A stretch of 64,000 nucleotides of DNA from Tomocerus qinae (taxonomy: Eukaryota; Arthropoda; Collembola; Entomobryomorpha; Tomoceridae): contig CM034550.1 in the NCBI GenBank assembly GCA_020055645.1, positions 11,155,501 to 11,219,500 on the forward strand, given 5' to 3'. Each line of letters opens with the position of its first letter. Position 1 is the first letter of the stretch. The notes beneath the pieces are model-generated. The model was given only the letters and a program-made list of their open reading frames with translations, was not told where the DNA came from and did not search any database. Positions 24,211 through 36,622 of this stretch are shown here, one piece after another. A program made the translations under genes and the position numbers.

Positions 24211-25188
24211 ATGAATTCTCAGGGATTTAAGGTTCAAGTGTTTGCATGGGACTTAAAAGGATTTCCCAAGTCAGGTCAGTGTTTATTTTTTTGGTAGGAT
24301 TTATGCTTATCTTGGAATAATAGTCATTATTACCCATTTTATTTCAGTATTAAAAGCATTGTCGAAAATCTCGGACATGACAGACGGAGCCGTTCCCAAA
24401 TATTACTTGCATGTGGGCATTGCAATTTATAATCGTTTCTACCACTTCAACCAAACTGGTTTGCAAGTTAACTTAGAAATTGTAAGTCCATTGCACTAGA
24501 AATAAACTAATGCATATTTACGACAAACTTAGCTACTAATAATCCACCTAATCACTAATGATTTATAATTTTCTGATAAATAAAAGCCAAATGGTTTCAA
24601 ATGCTGTGGATCTATTAATTATACATTGAAATCCCAATCCGAATTCGAAAATTGGTTGACAGTTCAGAGGAATTATTACAGGTAACATTCAAGAGATGTA
24701 ATCAGATTTAAAATTTATTAATATTCAAAATAATATAATTGAGACAGAAAGATTATTATAATTCAATAGATGTAACACTTACGATATGATCAGTAACAAC
24801 TGTATAAGTTTTGCACAAGAGGCGTGCGAATTTCTCAATGTACCTTTCGAAGGCCCTCAAACTGATCTCAATCAATGGCTTGCCGCACAGTGAGTCCTAA
24901 ACAAAAACAATAACTACTATTCTAGTTTATAAACATAAAAAATAAGATTTTGTATTAAATAGTGAAGTATACATCAGACCTCTTGAGAAAAAGATTTTGA
25001 GAAGTAGGATTCTACGTGCATTCGGAGTTCCGTCAACTAGACCCAAGAAAAATCGGACTTGCGTCGACTCACCAGGTTATGCTCACAATGATGATGACTT
25101 TAGTTATGATGAAGACGAAAATAATAACCAAGAAAGTGAAGAAAGTGAAAACGAAGAAAATGAAATGGAATTTGTATTGATAGATTGA
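24211..25188 (+). CDS. PPPDE-like (papain-like fold) protein with acidic tail (212 aa)
   Basis: Five exons: 24211-24274, 24348-24481, 24587-24681, 24770-24889, 24963-25188. All phases agree. Two motifs match the papain-like PPPDE/DeSI arrangement: an early His in YYLHVGIAIYN (His43), followed by strand residues YHF, and later YDMISNNCISFAQEAC (Cys109), the NNC-x-x-F motif that carries the catalytic cysteine. PPPDE proteins are deSUMOylating/deubiquitinating cysteine peptidases. LRAT-like acyltransferases share a similar His/Asn-Cys layout and are the main alternative. The C-terminal 45 residues are Glu/Asp/Asn-rich, which is not part of the domain. The CC in FKCCGS is also unusual. Function is inferred from two motifs only. 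Confidence 0.75.
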
Positions 25189-26591
25189 AATTATAAGCAA
25201 AATATATTCTTAAACTATTTTACCTTGTTAATTTTATGATTTGTAATAATTCTCTACCTTGATTATGCAACAAATTAGTTTTTAGTTTGAAATTGTTTCC
25301 TTTTTGATTCAAGCAAATATCATATTTGATTTTTATTATCATTTCACGTAGACACGTATCATCTCTTTAGTATTTTTCGATTTATATACATCTTAAGAGC
25401 AAAATCAGTTAATTTATAGGATATTTAATTGTATATTTAATTATTTCACTAACAATAATTAATTTATCTCTAAGTAGTATGAAGGTAGGTTCTTCATCTA
25501 CAAACTCGAATAATACTACACTTTTCATGTTTTCATCACTTGAGTCTTTCTTTACTTAGCCTACACGATTCCAGACTCCACACAAAACAGCTCTTCGTGT
25601 TAATATACAGTATCGAGTTGATAATTTTGATTTACTAATCTATTTGTATATTTAATTAATCGCTTTATGGTATTCCTTCCTTAATTTACTAAATAATAAT
25701 TCGAGTACGACAAATCATTAAATAACATTAACCTATAGTTCCTTGTATATATAACTAGCATTATTTATATAGCAATAACATAAATACCGGAAATAATATA
25801 CCTAAATACTTATTATGAAAAAGTCTTGCATCAAAACAGATTAACCAATTAAGGCTCTTTATACTTATTCATAATAATTCGAACATTCCTATTACATACC
25901 TTTATAGAATATCATATCACGGTAATAAATAGCTAAGTACAATCTTATTGATAAAATATTTCAACTTGTAAGGACAGTCTATGGTTATATTATGCAATAA
26001 TAAGTCAAGTGAAAATATAGATTACATTAACAGGTGTCACTGGAACTGGAATGCCGTGCTGTTTCTTCGATATTCTAACTTCCTACTATTCAATGTCTTT
26101 AATCTACTATTTATACTGCATTACACTGAATTCTAATTTCTACACTTTAAATATTACAACTGTGTGGATCTATATTGTGTCTACTCTACAATTTTTTTTG
26201 AAGGCGTATAGTACAGTAAGTAGTTAATGTTGATGTAAGTATTGAAGGTAGCATATTTAGTTGGCTACAGTTTTATATTGTGTAATTGTGTGGAGAAGAT
26301 AAACAAACTTAATTCGACCAAATTAAACCAAAAAGAATTTCTCGGACAGTTTCAAAAATTAAAATACAAAAGTCAGTGTGAATTAGTAAAATAATGTTTG
26401 TTCAAAGTTGAGTGATGTCGCTAAGTATGTGTATGATATTGAAAACTATTCATTTCATCCGAATTCAAAAACGGTTGCGATTTTTGTTTTGCAATATATA
26501 TGTACATCTATCTGAAATACCTACGCTGAAAATAATTATTTCGATTAAAACGTAACATTAATATAACAATCCACTTATTAATTTCTTCTTT
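25189..26591. other. Intergenic region between two convergent genes
   Basis: 1.4 kb of very AT-rich DNA between the stop of the PPPDE-like gene (+) and the stop of the GAK gene (-). It probably holds both 3' UTRs. No open frame or repeat of note. Confidence 0.5.
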
Positions 26592-29500
26592 TCAACCGCC
26601 TTGGGATTCTTCAAAAGCTGCCCACGCTTCGTTTAACTCACAAAATATCAACTTTGCTAGCAGTTCCCAATCTTGTCCAAGTTGCTATTTCAAAAAAAAA
26701 TATCTGTTAGATGCATCTGTTGGAAAATAATGAAAAACAATTCTACGAATGTTTTTTATTGCAATTTTGGCAACTAACCTTGTCAGGATGAATTGCCAAA
26801 CATGCCTTCCTGTAAGTTTTCTTTACTTGGGCTGGAGTAATCATTTGAGACATGTTCGTTTCCTCCCAATTACAACCATCCCAAGTGACAGTGTGCAACG
26901 AAGATAAGAGAGCCCGAATGTTTTTCTTTTTTCCTTCTCGCCATTCGTTAATCTGTGTAAATAAAAAAACAATCAAGGAACCAGAACGGACAGACTGAAG
27001 TTTCAACTTTGGAGACATTCAGACATTGAGACTAATCTTATTGCTACTATCTTAGTTTTTTAAATTGAAAGGAGAGATAATAGATTTCGGATTGTCACTT
27101 AAGAATGCAAACAAAAAAATACTACAGCTAAGTTGTAAAAATAGGAATTAACCTTGATTTGATTAGGATCCATATTTGGATTCGACAGCATTTCTACTTT
27201 TCTCATGTCATTAATCGTCTTATTTGTCTGGTTAGTCTTAGCGGTCGAAGAAAATCCTTGAGAGTTGAGTAAATCTCCGAACGCATCATTTAAAGTTTGT
27301 TTCTTTTCTGGGGCTGGAGGAGACTCAAATAAGTGTCTATTGTAGTTCGGCTGTAATTAAAAAAAGATATCAGAAAATAATTTCACACGAAACAAAATGT
27401 AATTTAATTTTCGGTAATATTTTTCAGAACTAACTTGAGCTTTAGGTTGACTAGATGCAACCCCGCCAGAAGATCGTAAACATTCTGCAGGTTGGTTTAA
27501 CGATGGATTAGATGTATTCATTCTTGCATTTCCTGGTGGAGGTTGACCAAATCCAATTTCTCCAGTGTTTTTAATAATATCATCAAGAATTAAATCGGAC
27601 AAGAGATTCGGACTGGAACTATTTTTAGGCATTCGCGAGTTGCCTAAATCGAGCAATCCTGTTCCTCCAGCAGATGATGCTTTTGCATTATAATTGAGAT
27701 TTTGGAAACTGGATGAAGTTGGCAGAGTGTTCGTTGAGGCTTGAAGGAATGTATGACTCCCACCAAAACTAGGTACATTGGTAGTAGCATTGGGTGGTGT
27801 GGACTGCGGAGCACTTTTACCCAGTAGAGAAGCGAAAGGATCACTATTACCTCCTCCATATCCCCCGAGGAGATCATCCATAACTGTTTGCTGATTGGAG
27901 GTTCCATTAGGGCTTTTATTACTAGAAAGGCCTAAGCCAGTCATTGACGTAGCACTCCCGCTATCCCACAACAGATCAGCGTTGCTAGGAATTGAAGACT
28001 GAGGATTAGGAGCAGATGAGCCAAATAAATCTCCAAGAAGATCCGCCGTACTTCCAGGCTGTTGAGATGAGTTTTGATTTTGCAATCTGTTACAAAAACA
28101 TTATATAAACATTTCTTTGCTGGAGGATTATATTTTTTAGCACGAATGTTCAATGATCATGTTGACTTACCTAGTTGAGTCACTCTCATCACCTCCTAAG
28201 CTTATATCAAGAAGATTGGCGACAGGCTCTTCAACGGGTGGATTAATTTTTGGTGGAGGAGGCTTAGGTGGTGGGGCTCTGTGCTCCTGTTTATTTTGAT
28301 GATGTTGCTGCATGAGTTCATACTCTTTGTTTTCAAATTCTAAGTGCTGTGACTGGCCTTTGGGTTCTTGACTTGGCGGTGCGGGTCTTGGTGGAGGAGG
28401 ACCGTGATGAGATTGAGATACTGCGGAACCTTGTCCAGGAGGACCACTGCTTGGCTGAGGACCAGTTCCCACAATGTATTTCTGACTGGATTCTTTGATA
28501 TTCTTGAATAAACTTTCAGCTCCTCCTATAGATACAAACATTAAATATTGAAAATATGACAAAGCAAAATCTGCGAATAGTAATTATAAATATTTTAACA
28601 AACCTTTTAAGCTGTTGAATAATCCGCCTCCGCCAACACTGCTACTATTATTTGATGCATGATGATGATGATGAGAATGAGGTGGAACTGGAGGAGGTGC
28701 AGCACTCACTTGGTTATTTCCAATTCCAGTATGATTGGGAGAATTTGCAGGTTTGAATGGCAAAGGTCCTCCCAAAGCAAACCCTTCAGATTCGCTAATC
28801 GAAGTTAGAATGTCAAATATCTGACCAAAAGTAAATCTCTCCAAAGGATTTACTTTTAGAAGACCACCTAAAATTTCCAATTATGAGTTATTTCTATTCA
28901 ATTTACATTACAATGCAATTCATTACAGAATTTTTAAAAGTGATGTACTTACGAATAATTTCTACAATGGGCCCCGAATCACTGACATTCTTAGGAAAAG
29001 AATAATTTGCATTTACTATTGCTAATTTATTAGAGTCTTGAAATGGGTGCTGGCCAAAATTCATAACGAAAAGTAAACATCCCAATGCCCACAAATCAGA
29101 GTGTTCGTCGATTGGATAATTCGACCAGAGATCAAGCATTTCAGGCGCACGGTACCTGTGCAAAATAATTTAAATGAATACTAAGATTGTCACATGTTTG
29201 TACTAAAAACAAATCTTTGTGCAAGTCTTACATTGGAGTTGTTTTTTGGGCGATTTGTTCTTCGACTATATTTCGCTTGTTCATTGACCAGTCAGCAGCA
29301 GGAAAAATCTTATCCATTGTGGCTGACCCAAAGTCTACCAATTTTACTAATCCATCCGATCCAATTAGTATATTTTCAAGCTGTGGAAAATTAATAATTA
29401 CGTTAAGATCTTTTTTTCATGTAATTAATTTTTACTAGGAACAAACTATTCTTTTCATTGAGCAATTAGTAATTACCTTGATGTCTCGATGGATTATTCC

Positions 29501-30220
29501 AAATTCGTGAAGGTACTTTACTGCACGACATGTCTGTGCAAAGACTTGGACGCAGTGTTGAAATCGAAGCGGAGGTAACGGTAACTGAATTCTACAATAT
29601 TCCATCCCGATATAATGCTCTTGAAGGTTTTTACTCGCTGACTTAAAAAACGATCCGTAAAACTTAACTATATGAGCATGTTGGAATTGTCTCATGAAAT
29701 TAATTTCTTGTTCGATTGTCTTTAACGATTCAGAATCCGGAGAAAGTATTTTCTGTTAAAACGGAACAAAAAATTATAAACTGAGTTCACATTTTATACC
29801 AATTTAAACTTGTAGGAATGAAGTTCAACAAGCATTTCAAAAAAGCTTTACCTTTACAGCTATTATTTCCCCAGTTGCAAGATCAACTCCTTGATAGACA
29901 TAAGAAAATCCGCCTGTTCAAATCAAAGGATGTAGAGTTTAGCGTTTAGTTTAACTTGTTTTGTTAGTACTTAATTCTTTAATTGAATTATTGTGGAGAT
30001 AGATATACTGTAACATACCTTCGGCAATCATTTTAGTGATTCGAATATTTCTTCGTTGATCTCCATCAGTGAAATTAACAATTTCTCCAACTCCACTCAT
30101 GTCATCAGAATGACCAGGCTGCTGATAGTGATGAGTTGTGGAATTATTTCCCGGAGCAGAACTGGAAGATGTTGAGGTATTGCTTAAGTAGCCTAATGCT
30201 GAGCGAAATAAATCTGACAT
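26592..30220 (-). CDS. aux/GAK: Cyclin-G-associated kinase / auxilin, PTEN-like module absent (875 aa)
   Basis: Kinase and Hsc70 co-chaperone that uncoats clathrin vesicles. Eleven in-phase exons: 30019-30220, 29852-29913, 29477-29752, 29232-29380, 28953-29155, 28604-28867, 28171-28525, 27435-28086, 27153-27350, 26779-26952, 26592-26684. The Numb-associated/AAK-type kinase domain is complete: glycine loop AEGGFSYVYQG, Lys88, HRDIK (Asp178), DFG (196-198), YRAPEM. A Pro/His-rich linker follows. The region 505-721 has many clathrin/adaptor motifs (DLLGDLFG, DDLLGG, LLDLG, DPFASLL). The C-terminus is an auxilin J domain with INEWREGKKKNIRALLSSLH and HPD at 842-844. GAK and Drosophila auxilin (about 1,160-1,310 aa) carry a tensin/PTEN-C2 module after the kinase. 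Here GGAESLFKNIKESSQKYI (386-403), the segment that normally leads into it, runs straight into a proline-rich linker. Confidence 0.93.
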
Positions 30221-32543
30221 TGTGACTTTTATTTTGATTCTATTTTATCCAGTCAATTTTCTTTGGACAATCCACGATCTGTTGGAGTAGATATTTGATT
30301 CAATGGAATTTATGCTCGTCGATAGTCGATACATTAGTATTAATCCTCGGTTGTTTAGTAATTTTTAATTCAACAGCGATGAATTGAGAGTGACCCGACC
30401 CTACGGACGAGTTGACGACAGAATGACGAACTTCAAATCTACTCCGCAACTTGCATCTGATTTCTGAAGATCTTTTAACTTTCCCGTCTTTGTAAGTCAA
30501 TTGAAGCTAGAAAATTCAAATAAAAGATTATGACCAAATAGCACATATCAGAATTGTATTTAATTAAAACTGAAAACATTAAAAAAATTGACGATTCTCT
30601 GATGTTATAAGAAAAAGCTCGTTAAAGTAATCAGTTTTCTTACGAAAACAAAATTTCCAAGCAAAACACAGCTGATTATGAGATGAGATTACAATTTTTA
30701 ATTTATTAATCTTGATCCTGCTGACAACTTTACGTTCATAAAGGTTAACAAATCTTGGTGAATATCTCAAAAGAATATGGAAGACAACACAAATTCAAAA
30801 ACGCGGTCCAGTCCAGGTCCAGCAGGTAGTTCCAAGGATAAATGTTAATTCAATTCAGTATGCAGTGGTGACTAATTAACTGGGAAAAGAAACTTTTTCC
30901 TTGCAGAAATCACTTTTACTTCTATTCTATAGAATGTTTACTGTATTTAAAAATTAACAACCTAATAAATTGCTTAATGTACCAGTAATGTATCCACAAA
31001 TAACTGAATAATAAAGTAGCTTACATTTACATCCAGGAAATGAATTAAATGATGATGATGATGTGTTTGGTTGTACAATTGTAAAAATCAATTGCAATTA
31101 ACAATTAAACGAGCACATTTGTCAATTGTGTATCGGGTAGGATAGATAATGTTGAATTTGGAAATATTATATCAGATGTGTTGTAAATTGCATAATAATA
31201 TCGGCTTTAGATATGGTAAGCCAAAATTAAATCGTAGGGGCGGGTGTTGCGTTTATTTGTTATAAATGTTCACATAGTGGAATATATACAAAGGAATAAA
31301 AGTGAATACCCTGCAGAGAGATATTTGGATATGCAAATGTGGAGTAAACTAATGGATATCAAAGTTACACTTGCACCAAACAAAGTTACAGTTAGGATGA
31401 AGTTTGTTACTCGACCACGAAGTAGGTAAATGGTAAAGCACGAGCAGGTACGATAAATAAGAAGAACCAGTCCAAGTATATTAAAAGTCAGTCTATGGAC
31501 TTCATTTCTGCTCTCAGACTTCATTCATTTAAAGCCTATACATATTTTATACACCTACGTACGTAAGAGTTATAGGGAAATTCTACAGAAAGAGGATTAC
31601 ACATCGCAGACGGACTGATAAACATTTCAAGACTTGCTCTTTACATACAGTCTTCGCCTGCACCAACCTATATAGGTATATCTATGAACATCAGCATTCA
31701 TTGGTCTCTTCTGTCAAGTTCATCTGCATTCAGTCTGCCAGCTTTTATCAACATTTCATAGTATACACGTTAGATTTGTATTTATATTATGTACCTGCCT
31801 CACAGCTCTCCCCGAGAGCCCACATCTCCAACTCGAGCTATACTATTCTCATGACACTTCTGAGAGGCAAATTAGGATTCTATTATTCTTCCTTCTTCGC
31901 TTTACTTCCTTTGTCTTTGCGAAATTCTATTTTCTCCAGTTTTTTAACCTTACTCTGCATGTATTTTTTAAATCTTAAGCTGTACTACTATCTAGGCGTA
32001 TTTAACAAAACCATATTCTGAAGTAGACATAAATTTTCTTTAAATAAAACTATAAACTTTTGTGATGGTTCAAGTAAAATGAAACCCGTGCACGATGCTT
32101 CAGTTTTATACAACTAATTTACAGGCTATGAATCTTTAGTAGTGCTATTCAAGTAAAATGTACTAATAATCCCAAAATTTTCAAAATTAACAAATAATAA
32201 TTCAAGTTATGTTTGTTCAATACGTTCTTAAAGAAACTTCGCAATTGAAATATATTTGTAATTAAGTAATAACAGATTGCTTCGTTGAAAGCTGCGTTTG
32301 TTTTATTTTACACAACCTTGTATAGGAATTTACCAAAGCATTTTGGGAGGCAGGAGTGTTTAAAATTTCAGATAAAAATGATTAGGTTTATCAAGATTTA
32401 ATTTAATTGTCCTGAATGACCATTTTATTTTAGATGTTGCAACTAGAGATTGCGAATATGACGCGTAAATAAAAAATATAAATTCCACAGAGGTTAGACA
32501 TAAATTAAAGATGTTCTGTAATACTCAAAAAATTCGTTTTTAT
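30221..32543. other. Intergenic region upstream of GAK
   Basis: 2.3 kb without a supportable gene between the GAK start and the 3' end of the CARD gene. The 106-codon + frame at 31701-32021 is Leu/Tyr/Phe-rich and looks like chance AT-rich sequence. The GAK promoter should lie in the first few hundred bases (30221-30800). Confidence 0.5.
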
Positions 32544-33478
32544 TCATCCCATTTCATTCTGAAGTTTTATAAGTACATTTTCAACAAAATGATTTTCTGA
32601 TTCCCGGAGACATTCTAGTAGAACGGGAAATATTTCTGGATCTCTTTTTGGAAGAATGAATCCGAACAATTCACTATTTTGTTCAAACTCTGTAGGTTTA
32701 CTTCTCTGTAAAAAAGTTATAATATTCGATTTTCTAAAATGACCCAGATAAATATATGTTGAAATTATTTGTTCAGATTTTACAGTATCTTGATCTTACA
32801 ATAACGCTTATTTCGTGCTTGCTTATTACTTCTTCTCCATGAAGGGCATTGAGCAGTTGAACCAAATTTCCAGTTTTGTTACAACATTGTAATAGAGCTT
32901 TTCTCAATATTTTCTGATATGTTTTTTCTGGAAATTAAAGTTTTACGTTCTAAGTTTTGTTAAGTTTAGGAAAAATCGCTTTGATTTTTTTGGAAAATCA
33001 AGTTTCAGTTTAGGATAAGGATAATAAGAGATGCAAGATGAAAATTGCCTGTCATCACTGGTTGATTTGTTTTAGACTGTGTGCTTGGTCCTGCAATTTC
33101 TGTATAGGTTCCTTCAAGACGCTGAAGGACAGTGTTGTTCTGTGTCACTTGAAGGGCTTCAATCAAGCGACCGTAAGCATGTTTACCTTTACGAAGTATT
33201 AAATCATAAAAATCTCCCAATTGTTCCTCAGCATCGTCACTACCATTTAACTACAAACAAAATACGGATTAATTCGGAACTCAATTCCAGAAACGAATTT
33301 TATAAGTACAACAGAACTCGGATTTCAAAAATGTTTTCATACTTACAATATCAAACTCCTCCTTTGCATTGAACATATCGTAGTTATTTAAATGTTTAAT
33401 AATATCTCGCAGTAGACTTGTATTTTCACATAAAAAATCTCGATTTTCTCTGATCTTGGCTTTGGAAATGTCGTCCAT
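32544..33478 (-). CDS. CARD-domain protein, probable tandem CARD adaptor (197 aa)
   Basis: Four exons: 33347-33478, 33049-33250, 32830-32927, 32544-32705. Residues 1-93 look like a death-fold CARD: KIRENRDFLCENTSLLRDII (helices 1-2), a helix-3 segment EEFDI, then LGDFYDLILRKGKHAYGRLI and EALQVTQNNTVLQRL (helices 4-6). This matches the G..A+..+I.AL pattern of CRADD and caspase-9 CARDs. After a short linker a second helical set repeats the pattern: TYQKILRKALLQCCN, NLVQLLNALH, SELFGFILPKRDPEIFPVLL, ECLRESENH. It is probably a second, shorter CARD. CARDs mediate homotypic assembly in apoptosis and innate immunity. No caspase, NB-ARC or kinase domain is present, so an adaptor role is inferred. 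The second intron appears to use a GC donor (exon end at 33049). An AATAAA overlaps the stop. Confidence 0.72.
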
Positions 33479-33921
33479 TTTCTTTCCTTTGTATATTAGT
33501 AGTATCTCAATCTCAATTTAAAATTAAATGTCACTAGCAAATAAATCAGTGGATGTGATGAAGATTTATCTTATATATAGTCACTGCGTTGTCACATTCG
33601 TCACAAACCTTTTTACCTGAGTTAAACTTTATAATCCATGGAAAAAACAGTCCGGAAATTGATCTCGAATTTTCGAATATTAATCGAGGCTCGAGTAATA
33701 TTCCCAGAAATAACAGTATGGAATATTTTTGAAGCTGCCTTATCAATTAGGTCATTTAAATCCACATTGATAAAAGTTATGTAATTCATATCAGCGTCAA
33801 TTTACAGTTACCCACCAGGAATAAATTCTTTCACAACAATAAGCAACTTTGATAAACGATATCTTATCAGCATGTTAAACTTTATTATCTGTAACGAGAA
33901 CATCACAAACTTTTCTGATAT
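33479..33921. other. Spacer between CARD gene and receptor gene
   Basis: 443 bp between the receptor stop (33922) and the CARD start (33478), both genes on the minus strand. It should hold the receptor 3' UTR and the CARD promoter. A 66-codon minus frame (33546-33746) is present, but no family or splice partner was identified. Confidence 0.5.
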
Positions 33922-35460
33922 CTATGTACCTTGCACGAATTTTGCACTGATATCTCTTAACTGGGAGTATAAATTGTGTAGAACTATTTCAAAGACCAAA
34001 ATAGCAGGGCAAGTAATATTTGCAAATAACACGAATAAAAATGCAAATTGAACTTCAGGGAGACCCAGTGTACGTTTCCTTTTCAAACGATCTTCCTTAG
34101 GGCACAGGGGAAGAGCATTTCGATCAAAAATGTTTTGGTATCTTTTGTTTAACCCGTTTTCCTTTAGATGAATGATTCTAATAAAATAAATATAATTAGA
34201 TATCATTATTCTATAGATGCTTTGCAGATCTAAAACATATCGTTACACCAACTTACTTGAAATTAAATAGCTCCTTGTATTTATAATCTTTTCTGACGAC
34301 CATGGCTGTTCCAACTGCATATCTATCAACAGGCACTGATGAAATGGTAGTACAAACAGTCCAATCTGGTATCTTGCTATCTTTTATAATTTGGTAAAAG
34401 TTAGGCCAATAGTATAGAAAAGCCTTTGGGGGTTGTGGAGAATCCAAAGACTCCATAACTTGTGATGAATTTATCATAATCTCTTCTTGATCAAGTTGCT
34501 TGTATCTTAATAAGTCCTAACACGTGAAAATATTTAAATTAATTCTTAATTAATATTGAATATTCTTGTTAAATAGTACTTACCTTTAGATAGGCCCCCA
34601 TTGAAGCACTAGGTTGATAACTTTCAAAAACAAACCCATTTTTGATTAAACCTTGAAAAGATTGTATTTCGGGCAGGTCCAAAGACAAAACACTAATTAT
34701 AGATCCACAATAAGCACCGTAAATCACAACAGTTGTCAGTCTTCCACTTAAAGCGGCTATATTCAAATGCACAGGCGTCACTTCCAAATCCCAACCTGGT
34801 TTAAAATCACTTTGCATTAATTTCAAAGACAATTTTACCAAATATCTCCGTAATTTAAAGCAGAAATGTAATCCGAAATTTCTTTGTGCATTTAAAAATA
34901 CAATTTCAAGATTTGAGGGCTTGAAATCCAAAGTTTTACCTTGTTGCGTAATACAAGAGAATCCCCAAGATATTATATCAGCATAATCGAGTTTTCTAAA
35001 CGTTCTGTGGTGCCTCAGGTATTTTTTCTGAAGAAGGAATGTCGACAATAGAAATATAAGGACAATTACTATCCAAGTAGAAAAAATAGCCCACCAGAGA
35101 TCTGACTGAAAAGGGTCTGTGTAAACATCATGAGCAAAAGATGATGAAGGCTCCTTAAAGAATGCTGTCACTCTACAAAACCCACAATTTGTAATTAAAT
35201 TATTTATTATTTATTCCTATATGTATTAATGTATAGATAATATAGAAAATCACTAATAATGTACTCCAAGAATTTATCCTTACTTTCCTATCTTATTTGT
35301 TGGGTGTAAGTAAGAAAGTCTTAAAGCAACTTCAGGTCGGAGAACACTTTGGAGGATTCCAATATCAACAATACCTTCTGTGACTACTACTGCAGGTTCA
35401 CTTTTAGGTGTACCATTAAGATACATGGAAATATAATCCGAGGTCCCAATTACATCTTCC
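33922..35460 (-). CDS. Ionotropic-receptor-like (iGluR-family) channel, 3' exons
   Basis: Four exons in phase: 35284-35460, 34584-35172, 34257-34516, 33922-34177. The first encodes the end of ligand-binding lobe S1 (VTEGIVDIGIL). The second has TM1 (LWWAIFSTWIVIVLIFLLST), a pore loop (ISWGFSCITQQG) and TM2 with SGRLTTVVIYGAYCGSIIS, the arrangement diagnostic of arthropod IRs. The third encodes lobe S2 (KDYKYKELFNF at its end). The fourth carries TM3 (VQFAFLFVLFANITCPAILV), ending FVQGT. IRs are cation channels for smell, taste, temperature and humidity in arthropods. The QQG pore and low conservation suggest a divergent, lineage-specific receptor. The upstream part is uncertain (see 36607-37193): the acceptor at 35460 needs a phase-2 partner that was not found. 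Confidence 0.85.
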
Positions 35461-35517
35461 CTGTGAATAAAATCATTTTTAATTCTGGATTTTTATAATC
35501 AAATATGCTTGTGTGGA

Positions 35518-36622
35518 TGAATTTAAGAGATGTGTAAGCAAAATAATTTGAAATTGCAAATCGGATTGCAACAAGTGTTAACCTAATGAGAAAGAGGATT
35601 GCAAAAAACAACTTCTTTCCGATTTTCGATATACCGCCCCCTTTACTCAGGACACACCCTCCGAAGGTCGAAACGCTACTGTAAAATTACTCCGAAACTA
35701 CTCGACCGATTTGGATGAAATTTTTTTAAATTGAAGGAGACAATATTTTGGAGGGTGGACTTTCAGCGTTTTTCAAAATTCGAACTCCTTCATGAAAAAC
35801 GAATTTCAAAATTTTTAAAAACACGTTTTTTCAAGTTTATCGTTTTGAGGGCCAATCTTACTCTAATAGCTATACAAACAGCATATTTGCATATTTTATC
35901 AATTTGACCTCCAAAAATTTCAAAGGTCAACTTACTGAAATACTCCAATACACCTTGTGTGACATATCAATCAGCATCTACACACTTAAAGGAAAACGAT
36001 TATGATGTAATATGTTCAAAAATTTGAAGTGGTACAAGCTCAAAGGCAATTTTTTTAAAAGTTGTTAATATGCCTTTCACTTGGCTTCACCTTTGACATT
36101 GTACCACCTCAAATTTTTGAACATATTACATCATAATCGTTTTCCTTTAATTGTGTAGATGCTGATTGATATGTCACACAAGGTGTATTGGAGCATTTTC
36201 AGTAAGTTGACCTTTGACATTTTTGGAGGTCAAATTGATAAAATATGCAAATATGCTGTTTGTATAGCTATTAGAGTAAGATTGGCCCTCAAAACGATAA
36301 ACTTGAAAAAAAACGTGTTTTTAAAAATTTTGAAATTCGTTTTTCATGAAGGAGTTCGAATTTTGAAAAACGCTGAAAGTCCACCCTCCAAAATATTGTC
36401 TCCTTCAATTTAAAAAAAATTTCATCCAAATCGGTCGAGTAGTTTCGGAGTAAGTTTACAGTAGAGTTTCGACCTTCGGAGGGTGTGTCCTGAGTAAAGG
36501 GGGCGGTATATCGAAAATCGGAAAGAAGTTATTTTTTACAATCCTCTTTCTCATTAGGTTAACACTTGTTGCAATCCGATTTGCAATTTCAAATTATTTT
36601 GCTTACACATCTCTTAAATTCA
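35518..36622. mobile_element. 1.1 kb fold-back element (long inverted repeat)
   Basis: Left arm 35518 to about 36050 and right arm about 36090-36622 are reverse complements with few mismatches. Shared words include GAATTTAAGAGATGTGTAAG, GATTGCAACAAGTGTTAACC, CGGTCGAGTAGTTTCGGAGT (right arm complement), ATACCGCCCCCTTTACTCAG and GGAAAACGATTATGATGTAA. The centre at about 36070 is a short non-palindromic loop. It carries no coding capacity, as expected for a non-autonomous fold-back transposon. It lies inside the receptor locus. The outer end of the right arm overlaps the apparent 3' end of an upstream exon (36607-36804). A clear target-site duplication was not found. Confidence 0.9.

Noticed and set aside
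31701..32021. 106-codon + frame rich in Leu, Tyr, Phe
   Set aside because: Resembles chance translation of AT-rich sequence; no charged pattern, no signal or topology that makes sense, no flanking exons.
33546..33746. 66-codon minus frame after the receptor stop
   Set aside because: Hydrophobic start and a CxxC, but no link in phase to either neighbour and no family.
36159..36413. 84-codon + frame
   Set aside because: Lies within the right arm of the inverted repeat.
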